Assembly (NCBI GenBank): GCA_046160725.1
Contig: JBJXHB010000381.1
Span: 1-12,275 of the forward strand
Length of the DNA: 12,275 bases
Reading direction: 5' to 3'
Source of the DNA: JBJXHB01 sp046160725
GTDB lineage: Bacteria; Pseudomonadota; Gammaproteobacteria; Burkholderiales; Burkholderiaceae_C
Below the pieces are notes generated by a model. The model did no database searches and was not told the DNA's origin. It saw only the letters and a list, made by a program, of their open reading frames with translations. Shown here in pieces: positions 1-7,200 of this stretch (the first letter of the stretch is position 1; every line of letters starts with the position of its first letter). The translations under genes were made by a program, and so were the position numbers.

Positions 1-231
1 CTGGCGGCCCCGGCCAGCGGCATGCCGGTGGCCCGGCTGGGCGACGAGCAGGTGCTTCAGGCGTTGACGGCGGGCTTGTTGTCCGGCGAGCTGGTGCTGG
101 ACGAGAGCACGGCCTTCATCGAGAAGGGTGGTGGTGGCGGCGGGGTCGGGGGTGCGGCGCTGATGGCGGCCGCTGCCGCTGCCGGCGCGGCACTCGGCGC
201 AGCCGCCGCGGCCGCGATCCTGGCTTCACCT
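1..231 (+). repeat. Paralogous domain copy 1 (partner at 2419-2649)
   Basis: Bases 1-231 correspond to 2419-2649 at a constant offset of 2,418 bases with no insertion or deletion. Both encode the helix-prone segment, the Gly run (127-153 here, 2545-2571 in the partner) and the Ala-rich tail. Many differences fall at third codon positions (for example CTTCAG against CTGCAG), which suggests an older duplication kept under protein-level selection. The repeat probably extends left of the window. Confidence 0.85.
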
Positions 232-1365
232 CGGGACGAAGTGCAGCCAGACGTCGTCGCGGCGCCTCCCGAGCCGCACCCTTGCGGCGTCAAGTTGTGG
301 TGCAAGGATCTCGGCCCTGAGATCAAACAGGGTTCCACGGGACGAAAGGCAGACAAGAAAAGCCGCATGTTGGAGGTCGTCGCCTCCAACGCTGGCGCCA
401 ACCTCACCCTGAGCAGCGTCGGCTCGGTTTGCGGCCGCTCGCCCGCCTGGTCCGTTGCCTCCGGAGCTTTCACGGAGGAGAAGCCCGGTGCGAACGCCGC
501 CTTTCGCGCCGATGGTTGGACCGTGGGCACTTTGCCGAAGCAGTTGGTGGCAGCGGGGATGTCGCCGCCGATGCCACCCGCAGGGCCTTCCGTGTGGGCC
601 GGAAACGCGACGCCCATCCAATACGAGTTCTCGGTCGGCACCCCATGTGGCTACCGCAGCGACTTCCACTACCTTCGCGTCTACCCGAACGACAAGTTCT
701 CGGTCACCTTCAACGCCACGGACTGGGCTGAAGGCCCTGCTCGCCACATCAAGTACGCACAGGAAGTCGTCCTCAAGGCCTTCCTCAAGGACGTGGATTT
801 CGATGGGCCGTCGGGCAAGATCACGATTTCGGCCGGCTGGGAGGAGGACAAGGACACACACCTGGCCTTCTATGCCTGGAATGTATCGGTCGGGTTCGAC
901 CCGCTGTTCGGTGGCCACTGCCGCGTGCCCTTCGGGCCATCGGCCGTTATCCCGCAGTGGTTGAAGTCTTATGGGGATGCCTACCTGTTCGTCGAGTTCA
1001 ATGGCGGCATCGGCATCACGGGCGAGTGTTCGCGCAAGGGTCAGTCGAAGGTAACCAGTGGCATCAAGGCCACGGGCGCGTTGAGCGGCAAGATCGGCGG
1101 CTCTGTTTTCCTTGCAACACCGGACGTGGTGGGCATGGAGGTGGCGGGGTCGACTGGCATCACTTTCGAAGTGGCCGGGGACGACACGAGCTTCGAGTCA
1201 CCGGCGATCACACTCGAGGGCAAGTGGGATGGACTGAAGGCCAATGTCACCGTCGTGCTGTGGTACGGGGTCGTCGAGTTCAAACGCGAAGCCACGTTCT
1301 GCGACGAACAGGTCTTCCTTGAGAAACAGCCCATTCCCCTCCCCATCGACAATTGGCTCGCATGA
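1..1365 (+). CDS. 5'-truncated gene: Gly/Ala-hinged protein with a Cys-containing beta-rich C-terminal region, function unknown
   Basis: The frame is open from base 1. The first ATG (base 22) is probably internal, because the seven codons before it (LAAPASG) align with LAASAHG inside the downstream paralogue at 2419-2439, so the true start lies before the window. Of the 454 visible residues, about 1-42 form a helix-prone region with LLSGELVLD. Residues 43-51 are a Gly-rich run with one Val, and 52-76 are an almost pure Ala/Gly hydrophobic segment that could insert in a membrane or act as a hinge. The remaining ~375 residues look beta-rich, with cysteines at 95, 101, 144, 216, 307, 343 and 434, which would suit an exported domain but does not prove export. 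I do not recognise the family. The stop overlaps the next start (ATGA at 1362-1365), so the two genes are probably translated together. An anchored or delivered effector is possible, but this is only inferred from the shared N-terminal domain joined to a unique C-terminal region. Confidence 0.8.
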   Translation: MAAPASGMPVARLGDEQVLQALTAGLLSGELVLDESTAFIEKGGGGGGVGGAALMAAAAAAGAALGAAAAAAILASPRDEVQPDVVAAPPEPHPCGVKLWCKDLGPEIKQGSTGRKADKKSRMLEVVASNAGANLTLSSVGSVCGRSPAWSVASGAFTEEKPGANAAFRADGWTVGTLPKQLVAAGMSPPMPPAGPSVWAGNATPIQYEFSVGTPCGYRSDFHYLRVYPNDKFSVTFNATDWAEGPARHIKYAQEVVLKAFLKDVDFDGPSGKITISAGWEEDKDTHLAFYAWNVSVGFDPLFGGHCRVPFGPSAVIPQWLKSYGDAYLFVEFNGGIGITGECSRKGQSKVTSGIKATGALSGKIGGSVFLATPDVVGMEVAGSTGITFEVAGDDTSFESPAITLEGKWDGLKANVTVVLWYGVVEFKREATFCDEQVFLEKQPIPLPIDNWLA

Positions 1366-2138
1366 ACCTGCATGTCCTGGAAGTCCAGTGCGCAGGCCTG
1401 CTGGTCCGGGTCGCGGTCAACGGCATCACTGTCGTCAACGTCGACGAGCCTGAGGACAGGACCCTGACGTTTAACCTGAATCCCTACATCATTGCTGGCG
1501 CCAACAGCATCGCGGTGGCGCTGCGGCTGCCCGACGAAAAGGGCGCACAGGCCGGCCCGCCAGCGCCGGCCTTCGTGCTGTCCCTGCGCGCGGGCCGGCA
1601 CGGGGCGGATCCAGGCGACGCCGGCAGGCTCATGAGCTACACCTGGCAGGCCGAAATGCACCCGCTCAGCAGCGGGGCCTGGACCATTCCATTCAATCAC
1701 ACGGCAACGTCTGCGGGTGACTTCGGCCGCTGGGCATGGCAAGACGCTGCGCCGGGCCCGATCAACGCCGAGAACCAGATTGCCCTCGTCCACGCGGTCA
1801 TGGCGTTGCACCAGCAGTGCGCCCGTGGCCAGCCGGACGCCGTTCTCGCGGCGCACCAGCTGAAGCTCTTGGAGTTGGCCCGTGCGACCGGGTTGACGGA
1901 GACTGCCATGCGCGCGGATCTCGCCGCCATGCTTTCGTCGATCATGCGGGCGCCGGACTTCAAGTCCGCGGATCTGCAGGCGAGCGACCTGATCCTTGTG
2001 CCCTTGGCCGAAGGGCGGCTCGTGAAGGTGACGTGCAGCGACGGGGCGGCGCCGATCCGGCTATCCGGTGGCGGCAAGGCGCTGCAACTGCGGCCGATCT
2101 ATACAACGTTCCAGGGCCGTTGGGCACTCGCGCGATGA
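1362..2138 (+). CDS. Hypothetical protein, 258 aa, translationally coupled to the gene before it
   Basis: The ATG at 1362 overlaps the upstream TGA in an ATGA junction and has no Shine-Dalgarno sequence of its own, which fits re-initiation after the upstream gene. An in-frame TTG at 1353 is a less likely start. There is no signal peptide or membrane segment, so the product is probably cytoplasmic. Residues 1-75 look like a beta-sandwich, with alternating hydrophobic strands and the motif NPYIIAGANSIAVALRLP. Residues 90-128 carry several aromatics (SYTWQAE, GRWAWQD). Residues 135-195 are mainly helical, including an HQLKLLELARATGL stretch, and residues 206-258 return to beta strands ending in FQGRWALAR. 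I cannot assign a family. Tight coupling to a putatively exported partner would suit a chaperone, adaptor or immunity role, but no motif supports any of these over the others. Confidence 0.82.
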   Translation: MNLHVLEVQCAGLLVRVAVNGITVVNVDEPEDRTLTFNLNPYIIAGANSIAVALRLPDEKGAQAGPPAPAFVLSLRAGRHGADPGDAGRLMSYTWQAEMHPLSSGAWTIPFNHTATSAGDFGRWAWQDAAPGPINAENQIALVHAVMALHQQCARGQPDAVLAAHQLKLLELARATGLTETAMRADLAAMLSSIMRAPDFKSADLQASDLILVPLAEGRLVKVTCSDGAAPIRLSGGGKALQLRPIYTTFQGRWALAR

Positions 2139-2262
2139 AGCACCGGCGCCGTGGTCGAGGAAAGCGGTTGCGCAGCGGGCCATAGCGGGCTACGCTGCCT
2201 CTGCCTGGCCGGCGGCCCGACGGTCGGGCGCGATCGGCGGTCCGGGCCTAAGGAGTCCGAGC
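2139..2262 (+). other. Intergenic gap with two small inverted repeats
   Basis: This 124-bp gap separates the coupled gene pair from the short paralogue. It holds two inverted repeats. The first is GCAGCG/CGCTGC at 2172-2177 and 2193-2198 with a 15-nt loop. The second is a near-perfect 15-bp palindrome, GCCCGAC-G-GTCGGGC, at 2215-2229. Neither is followed by a T tract, so a classical intrinsic terminator is not supported. The palindrome lies 33 bp before the next start codon and could be an operator or an mRNA hairpin. No convincing sigma-70 promoter was found. Confidence 0.35.
2250..2255 (+). promoter_or_regulatory. Strong ribosome binding site for the 133-aa gene
   Basis: AAGGAG lies seven bases before the ATG at 2263. 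This near-ideal Shine-Dalgarno sequence decides the start. The same frame is open back to 2068, but that upstream part overlaps the preceding gene in another frame and has no comparable site. Confidence 0.8.
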
Positions 2263-2664
2263 ATGCCAAGCGTCCCGCTGCAAGGCCCGGTGGCCACTGC
2301 GATCACACCGTTCCGGGAGTCCTCCGGCATCTGCGTGCCGGTCCACAACGTCGGCGTTGGTGAGCGCGCGCTCTCGGCCTCCCTGGCGGACCCCATGTCG
2401 ATGGCATCGTTGCGAATGCTGGCAGCCAGCGCGCATGGCATGCCCCTGGCGCGCTTGGACGACATGCAGGTGCTGCAGTCGCTGACGGTGGGGTTGCTGT
2501 CGGGCGAGCTGGTGCTCGACGACAGCCAGGCGTTCATCGAAAAGGGTGGCGGTGGGGGCGGCGTCGGCGGGCCAGCGCTGATGGCTGCCGCCATCGCCGC
2601 CAGCCTGGCGCAAGGCGCCGTGGCTGCAGCGGCCGTACTGGCTTCGTCGAAGGGAGATGGCTAG
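2263..2664 (+). CDS. Short paralogue of the first gene's N-terminal domain, 133 aa
   Basis: The start is fixed by AAGGAG seven bases upstream. Residues 1-52 form a leader-like region (PSVPLQGPVATAITPF...) that shows what may be missing from the truncated first gene. Residues 53 to about 129 align without gaps to the first gene's visible N-terminus: shared landmarks are GMPxARLxD, LLSGELVLD, AFIEKGGGGGGVGG and an Ala-rich hydrophobic tail ending in VLAS. The protein ends four residues after this shared domain (SKGDG), so it lacks the long cysteine-containing region. It may be a stand-alone partner such as a membrane, pore or assembly component. It may instead be a remnant or duplicated cassette that lost its C-terminal region. 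The good ribosome binding site and intact frame favour a functional small gene. The function is unknown. Confidence 0.78.
   Translation: MPSVPLQGPVATAITPFRESSGICVPVHNVGVGERALSASLADPMSMASLRMLAASAHGMPLARLDDMQVLQSLTVGLLSGELVLDDSQAFIEKGGGGGGVGGPALMAAAIAASLAQGAVAAAAVLASSKGDG
2419..2649 (+). repeat. Paralogous domain copy 2 (partner at 1-231)
   Basis: This is the second copy of the Gly/Ala-hinged domain, within the 133-aa gene. Protein similarity ends at the conserved LAS, just before this gene's stop, so the duplicated unit coincides with a domain boundary. Confidence 0.85.
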
Positions 2665-2715
2665 CCGCACTGTCGGCCGCCTTGACGCATGACGGACCGC
2701 ACCGAGCCTGCGTCA

Positions 2716-2744
2716 CAGCCGGCGTCGGAACTACGGCCCGGCTG
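2716..2744. terminator. Possible hairpin terminator between convergent genes
   Basis: The 84-bp gap between the convergent stops at 2664 and 2751 holds a 7-bp inverted repeat, CAGCCGG/CCGGCTG (2716-2722 and 2738-2744). An inner CGT/ACG pairing can extend the stem. The position is right for a bidirectional terminator. There is no T tract on either side, so the call rests on the stem and context only. Confidence 0.35.
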
Positions 2745-2748
2745 GCGC

Positions 2749-4245
2749 CTACTTCCGCACGTTGTCCAGCGTCGCCGGCGGCGTGTATGACAGCTCGCGA
2801 GCGCGGGCCTCGTACTGCGCCGCCAGCACCGGCTGCGCCTCGCGCCGGTAATGCACCGCCAGCTCATAGCTGGCAATCCCGTTGCCCAGCGCGGCGGCAT
2901 AGGCCATCCAGCCCTCGTAGCGGTTGCGGTCGGCCGGCACGCCGCCCTGCCCGCGCTCGTACAGGCGCCCGACGCGCGCCGCCGCGTCCTTGTCGCCGCG
3001 GCCGGCCTTGCGCAGCTCGGCCACGAGCGGCTCCGGCGACGGCAGGATGAAGGCAGACCGGTACAACCGGACCTCCCGGATGCTGAGCGCGGCCTGTGCG
3101 TCGTTGGCACCCTGCAGCGCCACCCGGGCACTCGCGGCCTGACGCTCGCGAGGAAACTCGGTGATGAAGTCCTGAGCCGCCTTGCGGATGTCGCCCGGCC
3201 ACTGGCCGTCGTTGATCTGCTTGAAGAGGGCCGCCGCGGCGGCTTCGATGCGCTGGCGCTCGGCTTCCTGCTTTGCCCGCTCCTCCTCCTCGCGCTTGCG
3301 CTGCTCCTCTGACATCTGCCGCAGGCGTTCCTGGCGTTGCGCCTCGATCACCGCCGGGTCGATCTTGGGCTTCGGTGGCGACAGCGTGAAGGGGATCTGC
3401 GTGTTCTCGGCGATGAAGGGCACCTGCGCCAGGTTGCGGATGGCCTGGACCGGATGCTTCAGCATGACCTCGGTGACGTCCAGCTTGACCAGGCGGAAGA
3501 AGTCCGAGAGCGACAACTCGTCGTCCGACTCCAGCATCAAGCGCACCAACGAGTCGGTGTAGAAGGTCATGCGCGTCTCCACCGCGGGCGCGATGGCCGG
3601 TTTGCCGGCGCCGGTGGAGAACACGATCAGGCAGCCAGGGGGCGCCTCGACCTGGTTCAGGCCGTCGGTGGCGGCCAGCGCCGTGGCCAGCGAGGTGCGG
3701 CAGGCGTCGATCACGGCCACCGTCATGCCGGTAGGTCGCTTGGGGAGAAGGTCGATGACATCCCGCTTGAGCAGCAGGCTGCCGCCCAGCAGCGTCGACG
3801 ATGCCGCCTTCGGATTGACCGTGGCGCCCAGCATCAGGTTCTCGGACTCGACCTGCACGCCGTGGCCGGTGAAATAGAACAGCACGACCGTGTCGGGCGG
3901 CGTGGCCTGGGCCTGCTGCGCAAACGTCGCCGTGACGCGCTTGACCGCCTCCGGGCCCTGGTCGACATGGGCCGTCACCAGGAAGCCACGCTTCTCGAGC
4001 GCCGCCTTCAGGTCGCGCACGTTCTTGTGCGTGGGCGGCAGGTCCTGCCCCTCCGGATAGTCGCGGTTGCCGATCAGCAGCGCGACGCGCGCGGGCGACG
4101 GCCCGCCGCGTGGCACCGCCTGGCCCCAGGCCGGGCCGGACAACGCGGTCAGCGACATGACGGCCGGCCAGGACAGCAGCAGGCTGCGCCGGCCCTGGTC
4201 CGGCTGCGACGCCGGCGGCGAATCGAACTGCTCGCCCATCTTCAT
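2749..4245 (-). CDS. Exported caspase-family (peptidase C14-like) protein with coiled coil and Sel1-like repeats
   Basis: This is a 498-residue predicted cysteine protease of the caspase/metacaspase fold. Residues 1-43 look like a Tat-type signal: a twin Arg at 19-20, the hydrophobic run SLLLSWPAVMSL, and cleavage probably near GQA (41-43), placing the enzyme in the periplasm or beyond. The caspase domain covers about 52-290, starting RVALLIGNRDY. It has the catalytic His in FTGHG (His128, codon 3862-3864) and Cys in VIDACR (Cys182, codon 3700-3702), so both dyad residues are intact. Residues 297-340 are a highly charged Glu/Lys/Arg/Gln coiled coil. About 415-485 resemble Sel1-like helical repeats (AAARVGRLYERGQGG, then YAAALGNGIASYELA). 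The gene follows the giant exoprotein gene by 34 bp on the same strand, so co-transcription is likely. The substrate is unknown. Processing of the exoprotein is inference, and some bacterial caspase-like proteins have non-proteolytic roles. Confidence 0.9.
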   Translation of the reverse strand: MKMGEQFDSPPASQPDQGRRSLLLSWPAVMSLTALSGPAWGQAVPRGGPSPARVALLIGNRDYPEGQDLPPTHKNVRDLKAALEKRGFLVTAHVDQGPEAVKRVTATFAQQAQATPPDTVVLFYFTGHGVQVESENLMLGATVNPKAASSTLLGGSLLLKRDVIDLLPKRPTGMTVAVIDACRTSLATALAATDGLNQVEAPPGCLIVFSTGAGKPAIAPAVETRMTFYTDSLVRLMLESDDELSLSDFFRLVKLDVTEVMLKHPVQAIRNLAQVPFIAENTQIPFTLSPPKPKIDPAVIEAQRQERLRQMSEEQRKREEEERAKQEAERQRIEAAAAALFKQINDGQWPGDIRKAAQDFITEFPRERQAASARVALQGANDAQAALSIREVRLYRSAFILPSPEPLVAELRKAGRGDKDAAARVGRLYERGQGGVPADRNRYEGWMAYAAALGNGIASYELAVHYRREAQPVLAAQYEARARELSYTPPATLDNVRK

Positions 4246-4255
4246 CGGAACGCTG

Positions 4256-4261
4256 TCCCTT
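4256..4261 (-). promoter_or_regulatory. Ribosome binding site for the caspase-family gene
   Basis: On the minus strand AAGGGA stands ten bases before the ATG at 4243-4245. The spacing is slightly long but usable. The second ATG, at codon 3 (4237-4239), has no site better placed, so the first ATG is preferred. The site sits inside the 34-bp gap after the exoprotein stop. Confidence 0.5.
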
Positions 4262-4279
4262 GGCTGTTTGGCATGCTCG

Positions 4280-7200
4280 TCATTCGCACTTCAGTTGTCC
4301 CGGACGCACGTCGCAGGTCTGCGGCAACCGGATGGTCTCGCGACCAACCGTGGCGGGTCGGCCGGCACCGACCTCGGCGATCACGCCAGAGCGCAACCGC
4401 GCGGTCACGTTCTCGGTGCGCACCGCCTCTTCGAAGCGGCTCTGGCGCGCGTCCTCGACCACCGCCGTCACCGCCTGCAAGGCGCCCGTTTCCTGCGCCG
4501 TCTGCGTGGTGGCACCGTTGTAGAACACCCGGACCTGGTCGAGCTTTCCAGTGCCGTCGTAGAACGGGACCGGGAAGGGCTGCCCGCCCAGCAGGATCGT
4601 GGCACCCGGCAGGGCACCCACGCCCTTGGGCACGACGGTCAGGAAGCCGCCGACCGTGCCGCCGACGCTGACCTGGACCCAGGTGTCGGCGTTGTTGCCG
4701 CCGAAGTTGCCGAAGGTCTTCAACGCCTCGGCGCCCATCTCGAAGGTGATGCCCGGCACCGAGGTGCGCGTGCCCTGCGCGCTGTTGTAGGGCAGGCGAA
4801 CCCGGATCTGGCCATCGGTGCCGGTGGCCAGCTGGTCCGCGCTCAGGCGCATGAAGTCAGCCTCCAACCCCGCGTTGACGACCGATTGGTCGTTGCTGGC
4901 CGGCGGTGCACCCACCACCTGGATGCGGTCGGCGACGATGCGGACCTCCCCGAGAAGGATCTCCGGCCCCAGGTTGAAGCGGTCGATGGCGGTGTCGTTG
5001 AGCGTGCCGCTCACTGCAGAGATGCCGCCACCCAGCTTGTTGCCGGCAGCCGTCAGGCTGATGGTGCCGCCCGCCGGTGAACGCAGCGCCAGCACGCTGC
5101 CCGCCGCCGTGGTGATGACGCCGGTGCCGGACTGGAACACCGTGGCGCTGGCTTCCTTGACGGGCAAGGTGCCGAAGGCCAGGTTGCCCTTGCTCTTGAG
5201 TTCCGCATCGGTGAACGCTGCCAACGCGGTGGGGGTGGCCGTGGACGTCAGCACCAGGCTGCCGCCGTTCAGCGTGAGCGCGCCGGACAGGTCCAGCAGG
5301 CCACCGGTCTGGATCGCACCACCGTTGGCCAGCGTGACATCGCCCAGCGTGATCGCCGCGCCACTGGCCAGCGACAGGGAGTCTGCCGTGGCCATGATGG
5401 CGCCCGCAAAGCTGCTGGTCGGCTGCACCGCCTTGATGGCGCCGCCGATGAACTGCATCGGGACGCTGGCGTTGAGCGGGTCGTTGAAGGTCTGGGCGCC
5501 GGTCGTGATGACCCGTGCACGGCCCGTGTTGTCCGCGAGGTCGAACACCGTCTGCTCGCCGGCCTTGCCGTCGAAATCGGCGGCGCCGGCGTTGTTGTCG
5601 GTGGTCAGGCTCTTCAGCGCCGTCACCGAGCCGACCGGCCCGGCGATGCGAGTCTGCCCGCCGCTGTTGAGCGTCAGGTCGAAGGCCCCGTCGACCTTGC
5701 CGTTCATCCGGATGTCGCCGGTGTTGGTCTGCAGCGTGGTGTTCGCACGCAGCGTAAGGTCGCTGGACTGGATGGCACCAGTGCCATCGGCGCGCCCGAA
5801 GGCATGTGCGGTGAAGCCCGCCGCGCTGTCGATCGTCGCCTGGCTGATCTGCATGGCGCCGGCCGCGCCTGCCAGGCCGATCGAGATGCTCTTGTCCTGC
5901 GGCGCGATCGTCAGCACGCCGCTGCCGGAAATGCCAGTCGCGGTCAGGGCATCGGTCAGCAGGGTCAGGTCCTTGGCACCCCCGACGTTGCCGCCGAAGG
6001 TCAGGCCGGAGGCGGTGAAGGTGGCATTGGCACCACCCACCGTCAACGAGCCGCTGTAGGACTGCGCACCGCTGGTGGTGACGCCCGCACCGGCCAGAGT
6101 GACTGTGCCGCCACCGGCCAGGGCCAGGCTGGTCAGCGCTGTGGTGCCGCCGACAGCCCCGCCAAAGGCGGTGTTGCCGGCGCTGTTGATGGCCAGGGTC
6201 TGCGCGCCGTCCAATGCAGAGCCGAAGGTGACCGTCGCTGCGTTGATCGTGGTCGCCGCACCGAGCGTGGACGCGCCGGCAAACGCCTGCGCACCGGTCG
6301 TGGTGATGGAGCCGCCGTTCAGCGCCGTGCGCCCGGTGGCGGTCAAGGTGTTCAGCGCGGCCGTGTTGCCGATGGCCGCAGAGACCGTGGCATCGGCGGC
6401 GTCCAGCACCAGGGCCTTGCTGCCATCGACGGTGCCGCCCAAGGTGATGGCGCTGGCCGTCAACGTGCTGTCGGCATTCAACGTCAGCTTGTCGCCGTAG
6501 GACTGGGCGCCGGTGGTGGACACGTTGCCGCCGATCAGCGTCGCGCCGGCGGCGTCGGTCGTCAGGCTGGCCAGGGCGGTGGTGCCACCGACGGCCGTGC
6601 CGAAGCTGGTGTTGCCAGTGGCGTTGACCGTCAGCGCCTGGGCCCCATTGACCGTGCTGCCGAAGCTGATGGCAGTGCCGGTGAGCACATTGGCCGAACC
6701 CAGCGTCACGGCTCCGGTGTAGGTCTGCGCGCCGGCCGTGGTGACCGAGCCGGCCGACAGGCTGGACGCACCGGACACCGCCAGGGTGTCCAGCGGCGCA
6801 CTGGCGCCGACAGCGCCGTTCAGGCTGGTTAGGCCGGAAGTGTTGACGGCCAGGTCTCTGGCGCCGCTGCCACTGTTGACCGTGTCGCCCAGCGTCACCG
6901 AGCCTGTGCTGCTCCGGATGACCATGTCGGTCGGCAGGGTCATCACGTTGGCATTGATCGCACCGGTGCCGTCGGTGCGGCCGATGGTCAGGCCGCTGGA
7001 GGTCGCGAAGGCGTCGAGCAACGCCTGGCTGAGCTGCAGCGTGCCGGCCGCACCGGTCATGCCGATGCTGCCGCCAGCGCTTGAAGGCGCCAGTTGCACC
7101 GAGCCGCTGCCCGTGCTGGCCGCGCCCATGGTCACGCTGTCGGCAAAGACCGCCAGCGGGTTGGTGCCGTTGTTGAGCGTGCCGGTGATGCCCACCGTGC

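Noticed and set aside
97..160. Double-glycine leader, bacteriocin-like (LLSGELVLDxxxAFIEKGG followed by an Ala/Gly-rich segment)
   Set aside because: The spacing does not fit the usual leader: the position four before the cleavage site is Glu rather than hydrophobic, and the Gly run is nine residues long. The first copy also continues for another ~375 residues.
226..918. Minus-strand open frame of 230 aa opposite the first gene
   Set aside because: The plus frame is supported by the paralogue and by the ATGA coupling. The antisense product has no recognisable features.
2168..2196. Possible sigma-70 promoter, TTGCGC and TACGCT with 17-bp spacing
   Set aside because: Only three of six matches to each consensus box, which is expected by chance in this composition.
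2749..4245. Caspase gene as part of an anti-phage defence or toxin system
   Set aside because: The N-terminal export signal and co-directional placement after a surface exoprotein do not fit a cytoplasmic abortive-infection effector, and no defence partner gene is visible in the window.
3337..4671. Long plus-strand open frame (444 aa) crossing the caspase and exoprotein genes
   Set aside because: It lies antisense to two genes with clear family features, spans their junction, and is Arg/His/Gly-rich nonsense typical of GC-rich shadow frames.
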